A DNA stretch of 17,341 nt from CAZVEV01 sp964625865 (GCA_964625865.1 CAZVEV010000108.1:1-17341); one strand, 5' to 3'; counted from the stretch's first letter, positions 1 through 7,544 are shown. A program made the numbers and translations. The notes: generated by a model from the letters alone, not told the origin.

Positions 1-143
1 CCGGATCAGGTTGAGGAAACTATACCCGACAATGTAGCTCGGACAGAGTACTAGTCCCCTGTGCCCGTCGCCTTCATCACGTGCTGCCTCCGCTCGGCCC
101 GTCTCGCGGATTCAGGTCCAGAGACCGTCCCTGAACCGAGAGA

Positions 144-172
144 ATTGTACCGCACAATCTCCGCCTTGTCAA
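144..172 (-). promoter_or_regulatory. Leftward sigma70-like promoter with overlapping inverted repeat
   Basis: Read on the minus strand, a perfect TTGACA (-35, at 167-172) is followed by a 17-base spacer and TACAAT (-10, at 144-149), one base off consensus. An inverted repeat, ATTGT/ACAAT extended by GAG/CTC with a one-base offset, covers the -10 and the adjoining spacer (about 138-161) and could be an operator. Transcription would start near 137 and run out of the window to the left. No convincing start codon with a ribosome site lies in 1-137, so the controlled gene is presumably beyond the edge. Activity and operator role are inferences. Confidence 0.6.
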
Positions 173-325
173 CACCGAAGCGAAAAATCTCTCCCGCGAC
201 TCACGTCGAAAACACGAAAGGTCGGGTGATTGCCTCGGCCGCCGCCGCCGCTGAGGCGGTCTGGGCGGGGCTATCCAAACGGTGAGACGGGGCAACGCGA
301 TACGTGCGGGCCTGTGAGGTCCTTG

Positions 326-345
326 CTGGCCACTGAAGTGGCCAG
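326..345. repeat. 20-bp palindromic dispersed repeat, copy 1
   Basis: The sequence CTGGCCACTGAAGTGGCCAG forms a perfect 9-bp stem around a 2-base centre. A second copy lies at 12559-12578, and the identity between the two covers 27 bases (325-351 and 12558-12584) before fading. This copy lies in the otherwise geneless left spacer (1-442), about 100 bases beyond the fucosidase stop. No other feature of 173-442 could be supported; the short reading frames there show no family resemblance. Confidence 0.85.
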
Positions 346-442
346 CCCCCGTGTTGCTGCGGGAGGGCGGACCCGCGCGGGGGGGCGGTACGTTGCGAAC
401 ACCAGATGGTAGGCGATTGGGAGACTTGTTAGGTTTTGACCT

Positions 443-2005
443 TCAGTCTTTGACCTTCGCCCCCTTTCCTTTCGGTCCGAAGAGCTGGAACTCCCAGATG
501 GTTGGGACGTCGATGGCTTTGAGGATGTTCAGACGCACGTGGCGGGCGGTGAATGGGCTGACGGCGGCCTGGAAGTCCGTTCCGATCTTCGTGCCACGGT
601 AGACGGTCTTCCACGTCTGGCCGCTGCGGATCTGGAGTTCGAACTGACGCGTGCGGTCCCAGCCTTCGGATATCCGGAGGCGATTGACGGTCCGCGGCCG
701 GCCCAGGTCGACGGCCAGCCAGCCGGCGGTGCTCCCCTCGGCGCCGCCCCAGCGGGTGGCGGGGTTGTCGTCGACGGCCCGCGCGGGTCCGTACGCGCGC
801 ACGTTGTCTTGCCACGTGCCCGACGCCGTCATCGCGCAGCGGGTCGTCAGTGGCATCGGCGGGGCGAGGGATGGGTCCTTAAGCATGCGGCCGAGCTTGA
901 CCAGTTGCGCCACGTCGCCGGCCCGCATGCGCCCGGTGTGGTCCGGGGCGGCGGCCAGCAGGACGTTGCTCGCCCCGTTGCGGTAGGCGAGGGTGATCTG
1001 TCGATACAGGTATTCCGGAGCGTACGGCCGGCTTGGGGCGAAGGCCTTGCCCGCCCCGTAGGTGAACCAGCAGTACTTGCCGTCCCCCCCCGGCCCGGCC
1101 CCCTTCGGCGGGCGCTGCTGCGAGCACGGCTCGTACTCGAAGGGCACGTAGTACGTCACGTCGCCGACTTTCCGCCTGGGCTCGTGCCCGCCGGCGGGGG
1201 GGGGCACCATCTCGCCGTTCAGCACGTCGGTGGGCCAGTACTTGATCTTGCGGCCGTCCTGGATGTGCTGGTTGAAGATGACCACCGTCCCGGGGCTGAC
1301 GTTCTTCAGCGAATCGTAGATCTCCTGGGCGGTCAGGTCCTTCGGGGCCCAATTCATCATGTCGATCCAGAAGTACCGGATCGGCCCGTGACGGGTGGCC
1401 AGTTCGTGCAGTTGGGCCAGGATCAGCGCCCGGGCGTTGGGGTTCGGATTCCACTTGCCTCCCCACAAGCAGTAGTAGAACCCGGGGGCGAGGCCCTGTC
1501 GGCGACATTCGGAGACGAAGGCCTTGACCGCGTCGGTCGTGTTGCCGCTGGCCGCCACGTCGTGCGTGCTGGTGGGGCTGTCCCACAGGAGGAAGCCCGA
1601 CGTGTGGCGCACGGTCAGCACGGCGTGGGTCATGCCGGCGGCCTTGAACGTCGCGATCCACTGCTTGACGTCCAGCGTAGGCGGGGTATAGACGGACCCG
1701 GCCTTGGCGCGGCACAACTCAATGCCCGTGAACTGGTTGGAGTTGAAACACACAAAGGCGCCGAACTTCCATTTGCGCCACCGGCTGATCACCGGGTCGT
1801 CGGCGCGGGTGGCCGGGCGGTGATGCTTCGAGAGCACAATCCTGTACGTCGCCTTGGTCTTCCCCGCCCCGTCAGAGACACGAATCTCACTGTCACCGGT
1901 CGCCAGACGCCTCTCGGTTACCGTAATCCCTCCCACCGGTTTTTCTCCGGCACACGCCGCCGCGGTTGCCAGAACGACCGTCGCCATCACCCAACGTCCA
2001 CACAT
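443..2005 (-). CDS. Exported GH29 alpha-L-fucosidase with C-terminal F5/8-type (CBM32-like) domain
   Basis: Probably hydrolyses alpha-L-fucosyl linkages outside the cytoplasm. Of the two nearby ATGs, the one at 2005 is preferred because GGAG lies six bases upstream; the ATG at 2011 abuts that GGAG. This gives 520 residues. Residues 1-20 form a short hydrophobic signal peptide. The catalytic barrel spans roughly 70-380: HTSGFLLWDS (134-143) matches the GH29 HHDGF-LW-S block, and D215 in FWIDMMNW is the likely nucleophile. Residues about 388-509 resemble a discoidin/F5/8 C sugar-binding domain (VDDNPATRWGG, WLAVDLG). It lies 83 bases downstream of a same-strand sulfatase and is probably co-transcribed, which fits a sulfated fucose-containing substrate. 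Linkage and substrate specificity cannot be read from the sequence. Confidence 0.88.
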   Translation of the reverse strand: MCGRWVMATVVLATAAACAGEKPVGGITVTERRLATGDSEIRVSDGAGKTKATYRIVLSKHHRPATRADDPVISRWRKWKFGAFVCFNSNQFTGIELCRAKAGSVYTPPTLDVKQWIATFKAAGMTHAVLTVRHTSGFLLWDSPTSTHDVAASGNTTDAVKAFVSECRRQGLAPGFYYCLWGGKWNPNPNARALILAQLHELATRHGPIRYFWIDMMNWAPKDLTAQEIYDSLKNVSPGTVVIFNQHIQDGRKIKYWPTDVLNGEMVPPPAGGHEPRRKVGDVTYYVPFEYEPCSQQRPPKGAGPGGDGKYCWFTYGAGKAFAPSRPYAPEYLYRQITLAYRNGASNVLLAAAPDHTGRMRAGDVAQLVKLGRMLKDPSLAPPMPLTTRCAMTASGTWQDNVRAYGPARAVDDNPATRWGGAEGSTAGWLAVDLGRPRTVNRLRISEGWDRTRQFELQIRSGQTWKTVYRGTKIGTDFQAAVSPFTARHVRLNILKAIDVPTIWEFQLFGPKGKGAKVKD

Positions 2006-2088
2006 GACCATCTCCGTTCTCGACGGACATCCCTAACCTTGAAGATCCGGAGTTGAGTTCCGGGTTTTCAAGGATAGCGCACCACGCA

Positions 2089-3465
2089 TCACTTCCCCGC
2101 CCGGCCCAGGGGGACGGACGTGTAGTGCTTCTTGTGCATCTGGACGCGGGCGGCGTTCCACCGCTTGCCCTCGTGCCAGTTCGGTTCGCTCATGCCGCTG
2201 CGCCATTGGGTCAGTTGGGCGGCCATTGTCTTGGCACGCGGCAGATTGCCTGACGCCAGGTTATTCGTCTCGGCGAGCGTCCTGGACAGGTCGAACAAAC
2301 CGTACCCCGCCTGGTCGACGTAGATCAGCTTCCACGGCCCGTGACGCAACGCGGCGATGTTCTCGCGCTGCCAGAACAGGCGCTCGTGGATGACGCCTTT
2401 CTTCGCGCCGGTCAGGAACGGCTTGAGGTCCACCCCGTCCAGCGGGCGCGGATTGGCGGCGGGATCTCCGCCGGCGGCGGCGAGACAGGTCGGGTAGATG
2501 TCCAGGGCGCTGATCATTCGCGCCTCGTCGGTATTCGCCTTGACCACGCCGGGCCAGGTCAGCGTAAACGGCACGCGGTGCCCGCCCTCGAAGGCCGATC
2601 CCTTCTTCCCCGTCAGCGGCGCGTTGGAGGCGTCGCGGGCTATCCCGCCGTTGTCGCTGAGGAACCAGATCATCGTCTTGTCGGCCAGACCGTGACCCTT
2701 CAACGCCGCGACGATCTTGCCCACGTTCTGGTCCATCGAGTAGACCATCGCGTTGTACGCCTTGTTCGTTCCGAGCCTGGCCAGGTCCTCCTTCTTGGCA
2801 TGCATCGGGCCGTGCGGCGCGGTGAACGAGACGTAGAGGAAGAAGGGCCTGGTGCGATTGGCGTCGATGAACTCGACCGCCCAGTCGCCGAAGCGGTCCG
2901 TGACGTACCCGTCGAACGTGACCTGCTTGCCGTTGCGCTCGATCGCCTTGTGCGAGCCGGGGCGGTCGTCGGCCTTCGGGGCGTACCAGTACGACCGGTG
3001 ACCCTCGCGCAGGCCCACGAACACGTCAAAGCCCTGGCGCGTCGGATAGCGCGACTCGCTGGCCCCGAGATGCCACTTGCCGATGAACCCCGTCGCGTAC
3101 CCCCGGGCCTTGAGCGCCTCGCCCAGCGTCATCTCGGCCGGGTCCATGCCCTTGTCGCTCGGCGGGACGTTCGCGTGATGCCCGAACCGCTGCTGGTAGC
3201 GCCCCGTCATCAGCCCCGCGCGGGACGGACTGCACACCGACGCGGTGACGTGCGCGTCGGTAAACCGCACCCCGCCGCGACGCAGCGAGTCCAGGTGAGG
3301 CGTGGGAATTGTCTTGGACCCCTGGAACCCCAGGTCCGCATAGCCCAGATCGTCGGCCATGATGACGACGATGTTCGGCTTGCGAGCGAGGGCCTGCCCC
3401 GCCCCGATCGCGACTACGCACATCGCCGCCACGACTGACAACACGATTCTCAACAGACGTTTCAT
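2089..3465 (-). CDS. Sec-exported type I sulfatase, Cys-type
   Basis: Hydrolyses a sulfate ester, probably on a polysaccharide, in the periplasm. The start at 3465 (MKRLL) is chosen because a typical signal peptide follows (residues 1-27, ending ALA) and a purine-rich GAAGAAGGCAGG lies just upstream; the reading frame extends 24 codons further without signal character. The protein has 458 residues. Metal-site aspartates are D38-D39 in MADDLGYADLG. The formylglycine motif CSPSR is at 78-82, with C78 the residue to be oxidised. GKWHLG (129-134), TAPHGP, LSDNGG and a late lysine in GKKGSAFEGGHR complete the sulfatase active-site set. It precedes the GH29 fucosidase on the same strand, and the maturase gene lies upstream on that strand at 3732-5081. 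The sulfatase subfamily and substrate are not determined. Confidence 0.92.
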   Translation of the reverse strand: MKRLLRIVLSVVAAMCVVAIGAGQALARKPNIVVIMADDLGYADLGFQGSKTIPTPHLDSLRRGGVRFTDAHVTASVCSPSRAGLMTGRYQQRFGHHANVPPSDKGMDPAEMTLGEALKARGYATGFIGKWHLGASESRYPTRQGFDVFVGLREGHRSYWYAPKADDRPGSHKAIERNGKQVTFDGYVTDRFGDWAVEFIDANRTRPFFLYVSFTAPHGPMHAKKEDLARLGTNKAYNAMVYSMDQNVGKIVAALKGHGLADKTMIWFLSDNGGIARDASNAPLTGKKGSAFEGGHRVPFTLTWPGVVKANTDEARMISALDIYPTCLAAAGGDPAANPRPLDGVDLKPFLTGAKKGVIHERLFWQRENIAALRHGPWKLIYVDQAGYGLFDLSRTLAETNNLASGNLPRAKTMAAQLTQWRSGMSEPNWHEGKRWNAARVQMHKKHYTSVPLGRAGK

Positions 3466-3586
3466 GTGTGACCTGCCTTCTTCCTGTGGCGCCAGTTCCC
3501 ATCTGATGTCCCAACAACACCGGGACGCATTCGTCATTCCGTGGGCATACGTGCACGTGCGACAACGCGCTGTCGAACGGCGAACG

Positions 3587-3677
3587 TCGGGCGATGCCCG
3601 ACCGCTAAACGGTGCGCCTTATCGAACGGTGCATCGTGTACATGCGACGCACCGTTTAGCGGCGGGGCATCGCCCCG
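3587..3677. repeat. Double-hairpin inverted repeat (BIME-like)
   Basis: This fills most of the 266-base spacer between the maturase stop and the sulfatase start. A perfect 15-bp inverted repeat, CCGCTAAACGGTGCG (3602-3616) and its complement (3648-3662), is flanked on each outer side by a small hairpin: TCGGGC-GAT-GCCCGA (3587-3601) and CGGGGC-ATC-GCCCCG (3663-3677). The outer hairpins are inverted copies that differ at two stem positions on each side, and every difference is compensated within its own stem. The layout resembles two head-to-head REP units. It may also affect transcription between the two minus-strand genes. Confidence 0.85.
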
Positions 3678-3731
3678 CGTGTCGAGGGATATCGTCGTCC
3701 GCGGGCGCCCCGGTTCCAATCGTCAATCGAC

Positions 3732-5081
3732 CTATCGTCCGCAACAGGCTTTGTACTTCCGTCCCGATCCGCAAGGGCAGGGGGCGTTGCGTTTGGGCTT
3801 GCCTGCGCCCGGGGCGCCTGCGGCGAGGGCGTCCTGTTTGGGTCCGCCGCCGGTCGGCGCGCCGGCGGCCGGTCCGGCGATGAACTGTTCGCGCGTGGCG
3901 GCGGCTTCCTTGGTCGGGGCGTGCCCGCCGGTTTTCGACGGTCGCAGCGGGGGCGTCTGGCCGCGTTTGAAGTACTGGGCCATCCGCTGCAGGTCCGGCA
4001 GGGCCTCGCGGAAGAACATCTTGTACCCCTCGCAGTAGTGGTTCCAGCGGGCCGGGTCGGTCCCGATGGGGCGGTGGTGCTTGGGGCACCCGCCGCGACA
4101 GAGGTCGAAGTACTCGCAGTCGCGGCACGTGGCGGGGATCTCCGTCTTGAGGGCCGCGAACTGCTGCAATCGCGGCGACTTGATAAGCTGGCTCATCGGC
4201 GTTTGCATGATGTTGCCCAGCTTCCAGTCTTTGTAGACGAAGTGGTCGCAGACGTAGAAGTCGCCGTTCCACTCCAGGATGTGGGCGTTGGCGCACCGCT
4301 CGGAGTAGCAGCACATCGAGGCCTTGCCGTAGATCAGCGTGTGCAGTACGTTGTCGATGAACCGCTCGGAGACCCGCCCGATGTCGCGGCTGGCCCACAG
4401 GTCGAACACGTCGAGCATGAACCGCCCGAACTGCTCGCCGGTGCAGGAGAAGTCCGTCGGCTCGTCGTCGGCCGTCCGCTCGAGGATCGGGATGAACTGC
4501 ACGTAGTTCACGCCGCGGTTGGTGAAGTAGCGGTAGATGTCGCCCGCGTGCGGTGCGTTGGTGCTGTTCAGCGTGACCAGCACGTTGTATTCGACATTGT
4601 GCTTACGGAGCAGCTCGACGCCTTTCCATGCGCGGTGGTGAGACCCCTTGCCCGCATGGTCCACGCGGAAATGGTCGTGCCACTGCGGAGGCCCGTCCAG
4701 GCTGATGCCCACCAGGAACTCGTTGGCGGCCAGGAACTCGCACCACTCGTCGTCCAGCAGCGTGCCGTTGGTCTGCAGCGCGTTGGCCTTGGTCTGTCCG
4801 TCGGCGGCGTAGGTGTTCTGGAACTCGACGGCCTTGCGGAAGAACGCCTTGCCCGCCAGCAGCGGCTCGCCCCCCTGCCATCCGAAGACGCAGTGTTCCG
4901 GCTGGGCCTCGATGTACTGCCTCGTGTACGATTCGAGGATCTCCTCGGTCATCATGAACTTCTTGACGCCCGGGTACAGTTCGGACGGCTTGGCGGTGTA
5001 GTAGCAGTAGCGGCAGTCAAGGTTGCACGTGCCGCACACCGGCTTGCACATGATGTTGAACGGGGGAGTACTCTCGGCCAT
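3732..5081 (-). CDS. Anaerobic sulfatase-maturating radical SAM enzyme with C-terminal SEC-C motif
   Basis: Oxidises the active-site Cys (or Ser) of sulfatases to formylglycine in the cytoplasm, using S-adenosylmethionine and iron-sulfur clusters, without oxygen. It has 449 residues. The radical SAM CxxxCxxC motif is C19, C23, C26. FGWQGGEP (66-73) is the anSME-type glycine-rich segment. D279 in VCDHFVY sits where the catalytic aspartate of this family is expected. The SPASM cysteines lie at 257-258, 263, 278 and in CRDCEYFDLCRGGC (319-332). An Ala/Gly/Pro-rich linker (about 375-430) leads to a SEC-C zinc motif with C435, C437, C446 and C447. AGGAG lies 11 bases before the ATG. Both sulfatases in the window carry Cys-type motifs and are likely clients. 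The SEC-C tail is outside the usual catalytic core, and its role is unknown. Confidence 0.93.
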   Translation of the reverse strand: MAESTPPFNIMCKPVCGTCNLDCRYCYYTAKPSELYPGVKKFMMTEEILESYTRQYIEAQPEHCVFGWQGGEPLLAGKAFFRKAVEFQNTYAADGQTKANALQTNGTLLDDEWCEFLAANEFLVGISLDGPPQWHDHFRVDHAGKGSHHRAWKGVELLRKHNVEYNVLVTLNSTNAPHAGDIYRYFTNRGVNYVQFIPILERTADDEPTDFSCTGEQFGRFMLDVFDLWASRDIGRVSERFIDNVLHTLIYGKASMCCYSERCANAHILEWNGDFYVCDHFVYKDWKLGNIMQTPMSQLIKSPRLQQFAALKTEIPATCRDCEYFDLCRGGCPKHHRPIGTDPARWNHYCEGYKMFFREALPDLQRMAQYFKRGQTPPLRPSKTGGHAPTKEAAATREQFIAGPAAGAPTGGGPKQDALAAGAPGAGKPKRNAPCPCGSGRKYKACCGR

Positions 5082-5110
5082 CGCGTGGTATGCTCCTGTC
5101 TAAGCACATC

Positions 5111-5140
5111 AGCATAGCATCGCCGGCCGTGTGAAAGCAA
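5111..5140 (-). promoter_or_regulatory. Candidate promoter of the sulfatase maturase gene
   Basis: Read on the minus strand, TTGCTT (5135-5140) is separated by 18 bases from TATGCT (5111-5116), and the maturase ATG follows about 30 bases later. The -35 hexamer is the same TTGCTT seen in the better serpin promoter at 11697-11702. The -10 is only a moderate match, so the call is tentative. Confidence 0.4.
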
Positions 5141-5148
5141 GGCGCGAG

Positions 5149-5176
5149 TAGGGCGTGCAACGAGTTGCACGCCCTA
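5149..5176 (-). terminator. Strong hairpin after the membrane protein gene
   Basis: A perfect 12-bp stem, TAGGGCGTGCAA and TTGCACGCCCTA around a CGAG loop, begins five bases beyond the stop codon of the minus-strand membrane protein gene. Its position suits a transcription terminator or an mRNA 3' end. No T-run follows on either strand, so intrinsic termination is uncertain, and it could instead be a dispersed palindrome. Confidence 0.5.
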
Positions 5177-5180
5177 GGCG

Positions 5181-5993
5181 TTACTGGCCTTCGTCTCTTC
5201 CGCGAAGAACGTCGGCCAGGTAGATCCCGCCGCGGATCAGCGAGACGATCAGGAGCACGAGCAGGAGGCTGGCCCAGATGTACGTCAGGATCAGCCACAG
5301 GCCGTCGATGCGCGACGAGAGGTCCGCGCCGGTTTGCAGGCAGATCGCAAGGATGATCGGCGCCAGTACGGCGGCGCCCAGGGCGGGGCGGATCGGGCGG
5401 CGGATGGGGGCAAGGCGGATCGAGAGGCACAGCGTAAGGTAGACGAACAGGGGCACGCGCCAGTCGAGCCAATCGGTTGCCATCCACGTTTGGACCATCT
5501 TCCGCACGATCTTGACCTGGGCGGCGGGGAAGTCCCAGAACTCCTGCGAGGTCGTCGGCAGGAGGCCCGACAGCGTGGGGCCGATCTCGGGCACGACGTG
5601 GGTTTCGTCGACGATGAAGTCTCGTATCACCGGCTCGCCGAGCAGTCCGTGGGCCGTGACGATCACGGCGATGCAGCCGGCCATCGCGACCAGCGCGGAC
5701 AGCACGGGGCCGATAACCTTAATCTTCGGCGTAGCTTGCGTTGTTTGCGTCTTGCCCTTTCCCCCGGAGGGGAACAGCGTGGCGCTGCGGACTTCGGCCC
5801 CGGTCAGCAGGCAGCCCGACACGTAGGCCAGTTCGGCAACGATCGTCCCCGGCAGCAGGGCCCAGTCGACGGCCTTGGGTTTGCCGAACAGTTCGAGCAG
5901 GCGATAGACGCCCAAGGCCGTAAAGAGGATCAGCAGCAGCCAAAATGCAAGTGCAAGTGTCGTGTATAGCAAGGTTTCGCTCTCCGAACGCAT
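5181..5993 (-). CDS. Multi-pass membrane protein of unknown function
   Basis: I cannot assign this 270-residue protein to a named family with confidence. It has a strong hydrophobic helix at about 8-33, a second weaker segment at 43-64, a helix at 95-117, and three more at about 180-200, 205-222 and 230-255. The loop 120-175, with several acidic residues and tryptophans, is the only long polar part. The segment LLPGTIVAELAYVSGCLLTGAEV (46-68) has the cadence of M50-type membrane metalloproteases (HELxH...LxGxxV), but both histidines are replaced, so a protease call is not supported. The ATG at 5993 has only a weak GAAAG close upstream. It is followed after five bases by a strong hairpin, and the maturase lies downstream on the same strand. 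The reading frame is clean and coding-like. Confidence 0.7.
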   Translation of the reverse strand: MRSESETLLYTTLALAFWLLLILFTALGVYRLLELFGKPKAVDWALLPGTIVAELAYVSGCLLTGAEVRSATLFPSGGKGKTQTTQATPKIKVIGPVLSALVAMAGCIAVIVTAHGLLGEPVIRDFIVDETHVVPEIGPTLSGLLPTTSQEFWDFPAAQVKIVRKMVQTWMATDWLDWRVPLFVYLTLCLSIRLAPIRRPIRPALGAAVLAPIILAICLQTGADLSSRIDGLWLILTYIWASLLLVLLIVSLIRGGIYLADVLRGRDEGQ

Positions 5994-6158
5994 CTTTCAG
6001 CGGCGCCGCACCCAACGCGGCGTACGGGACAGTGGAGTTATCGTCACGACGTGGCGCTACGCTATACGGATAATGACGCCGGAGTGAACAGGGTGTGCGA
6101 CCTTTCTTGCCTGACGAGCATTACGTTGTGGTTACATGGAGCGTTGCGCATTGGGAAG

Positions 6159-6286
6159 ACGCCAAGAAGCAAGCTGCCCCGGACGGGCGCCCGGGGGATC
6201 GACAGGGCGCTCCTGCGTCGTTCGCGCGCGACACCCCCTGCGGACATCTTGCGGGGAGCCTGACGGTGCAGCTTGCTTCTTGGCGT
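6159..6286. repeat. 128-bp element bounded by a perfect 19-bp inverted repeat
   Basis: ACGCCAAGAAGCAAGCTGC (6159-6177) and its exact complement (6268-6286) enclose 90 bases. After one unpaired position the pairing resumes with CCG/CGG. The interior is GC-rich and can form smaller hairpins such as GTCG/CGAC and a GGGGG/CCCCC pair. It sits in the 475-base spacer between the divergent membrane protein and rpsP genes. Several overlapping reading frames cross it, but they are mutually incompatible and show no coding signature. It could be a MITE-like element or a structured RNA. I saw no flanking target duplication that I could assert. Confidence 0.8.
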
Positions 6287-6373
6287 TCTGGTCGAATGAA
6301 CATCCGCGGGGTCTTCTTGGATCTCGACAGAAAGCACCTCGCACATCGGCGACAAAAAACGTGGGAAAAGGGC

Positions 6374-6401
6374 TTGCATGACGGGAGAGGGTTGGTAAAC
6401 T
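6374..6401 (+). promoter_or_regulatory. Weak candidate promoter for the rpsP operon
   Basis: TTGCAT (6374-6379) and TAAACT (6396-6401) are separated by 16 bases, about 70 bases before the rpsP start. A GCCCGC/GCGGGC hairpin (6435-6449) lies between this site and the ribosome-binding site and might act in leader control. Both hexamers are imperfect. Confidence 0.35.
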
Positions 6402-6468
6402 ATTCGATTCCAGTCTTCGGAAAGAACGACAGTAGCCCGCCCGGCGGGCGTGAATGGAGATACGAGCA

Positions 6469-6723
6469 GTGGCGGTTAAGCTGAGATTGAAGAGATTTGG
6501 ACGGCGTCACCGGAGCTTTTACCGGCTCAACGCGATGGACACGCGCAGCCCGCGTGACGGTCGCGTCATCGAGCAGTTGGGCTGGTACGATCCGAACGAG
6601 AAAGAGGCTGACAAGCGGTCGGCGCTGAATCGCGAGCGGATCGAGTACTGGCTGAGCGTTGGCGCCCAGCCGTCCGACACGGTGCGCCAGCTCCTGAAGC
6701 GCCAGGGCATCGCGGCCAAGTAG
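6469..6723 (+). CDS. rpsP: 30S ribosomal protein S16
   Basis: A small-subunit ribosomal protein needed for 30S assembly. The start is the GTG at 6469: it gives the family N-terminus M-AVKLRLKRFGRRH and has GGAG nine bases upstream. An in-frame ATG at 6454 would add five residues and overlap that GGAG. The protein has 84 residues, normal for S16. Recognisable blocks are KLRLKRFGRRHRSFYRLNAMD, the PRDGR turn, IEQLGWYDPN and RIEYWLSVGAQPSDTVRQLLK. It heads a plus-strand cluster with trmD and rplS. rimM, which often follows rpsP in other bacteria, is absent; only 39 bases separate rpsP from trmD. Confidence 0.97.
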   Translation: MAVKLRLKRFGRRHRSFYRLNAMDTRSPRDGRVIEQLGWYDPNEKEADKRSALNRERIEYWLSVGAQPSDTVRQLLKRQGIAAK

Positions 6724-6762
6724 CCGCCCCCCCAGCGACCAACGCCCCCGGAGCCGGTCGAG

Positions 6763-7494
6763 ATGGCCCTTCGCATCGACATCATCACGTTGTTCTGTGA
6801 GATGTTCGAAGGGTTCTGCTCGGCGAGCATCGTGGGGCGGGCGATTCGCAGCGGGCTGGCCGAAGTCCACCTGACGAACCTGCGGGACTTCGCGCCGGAT
6901 AACTACGGCTCGGTCGACGACGCCCCGTTCGGCGGCGGGCCGGGCATGGTCCTGACCTGTCAGCCGGTCTTCGACGCCGTCGAGGCCGTCCAGGCACAAG
7001 GCGAGGCGCCGGGAAAGGTCATCCTGCTGAGCCCGCAGGGCAAGACGCTGGACCACGACCTGGTGGTCGAGTTGGCCGCCGAGGAGCGACTGGTGCTTCT
7101 GGCAGGCCACTACGAAGGATTTGACGAGCGGATACGGACGGAGCTGGCCGACGTCGAAGTGAGCATTGGCGACTTTGTGCTCTCGGGCGGCGAGGTGGCG
7201 GCGATGGCTGTCGCCGACGCGGTGATCCGCCTGCAGGACGGCGTGCTGGGCGCGGCGGCCTCGCTGGACGAGGAATCGTTCAGTATGGACCTGCTGGAGT
7301 ATCCGCACTACACGCGGCCTCGCGAGTTTCGCGGGCTCGGCGTGCCGGACGTGCTGGTCAGCGGCGATCACGCGAAGATCGCTGCGTGGCGGCTGGCCCA
7401 GGCCCGGGAAAGGACGCGAGTCCGTCGCCCGGACCTGTGGGAAAAGTACCAGGCCCGACAGGCCCGTGACGCCGGGTCGAGCGAAGAGAGTTAA
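6763..7494 (+). CDS. trmD: tRNA (guanine-N1)-methyltransferase
   Basis: Transfers a methyl group from S-adenosylmethionine to G37 of certain tRNAs, which helps maintain the reading frame. The 243 residues are close to the usual length. The trefoil-knot SPOUT landmarks are present: DDAPFGGGPGMVL (52-64), LAGHYEGFDERI (113-124), IGDFVLSGGE (135-144) and the family block LLEYPHYTRP (177-186). In the ESF sequence (171-173), E171 occupies the position where Escherichia coli TrmD, as I recall it, has the catalytic Asp of DSF. This is a conservative change. The start has GGAG nine bases upstream. The gene sits between rpsP and rplS, the expected order apart from missing rimM. Confidence 0.96.
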   Translation: MALRIDIITLFCEMFEGFCSASIVGRAIRSGLAEVHLTNLRDFAPDNYGSVDDAPFGGGPGMVLTCQPVFDAVEAVQAQGEAPGKVILLSPQGKTLDHDLVVELAAEERLVLLAGHYEGFDERIRTELADVEVSIGDFVLSGGEVAAMAVADAVIRLQDGVLGAAASLDEESFSMDLLEYPHYTRPREFRGLGVPDVLVSGDHAKIAAWRLAQARERTRVRRPDLWEKYQARQARDAGSSEES

Positions 7495-7496
7495 TT

Positions 7497-7544
7497 GTCC
7501 GCCATGGCGGACTGTGAGAATGACGAGTTCCCGGCCGCGGCCGG
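7497..7544. promoter_or_regulatory. Two perfect palindromes in the trmD-rplS spacer
   Basis: GTCCGCCATGGCGGAC (7497-7512) and CCGGCCGCGGCCGG (7531-7544) are both exact palindromes within the 82-base gap before rplS. They could form hairpins in the mRNA leader of L19. Ribosomal protein leaders are often autoregulatory, but I do not recognise a known leader class here. The regulatory role is an inference. Confidence 0.45.

Noticed and set aside
539..2056. A 505-codon plus-strand open frame across the fucosidase gene
   Set aside because: It is antisense to a clear GH29 gene; the translation is Arg/Gly/Val-rich with no family motifs, as expected for high-GC antisense frames.
5149..5176. Classic Rho-independent terminator
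   Set aside because: The stem is excellent, but no T-run follows on either strand, so I keep it only as a moderate-confidence terminator-like hairpin.
6062..6379. Small overlapping open frames across the 19-bp inverted-repeat element
   Set aside because: Frames on both strands overlap, none has a good ribosome site, and the apparent shared peptides come from the inverted repeat being read twice.
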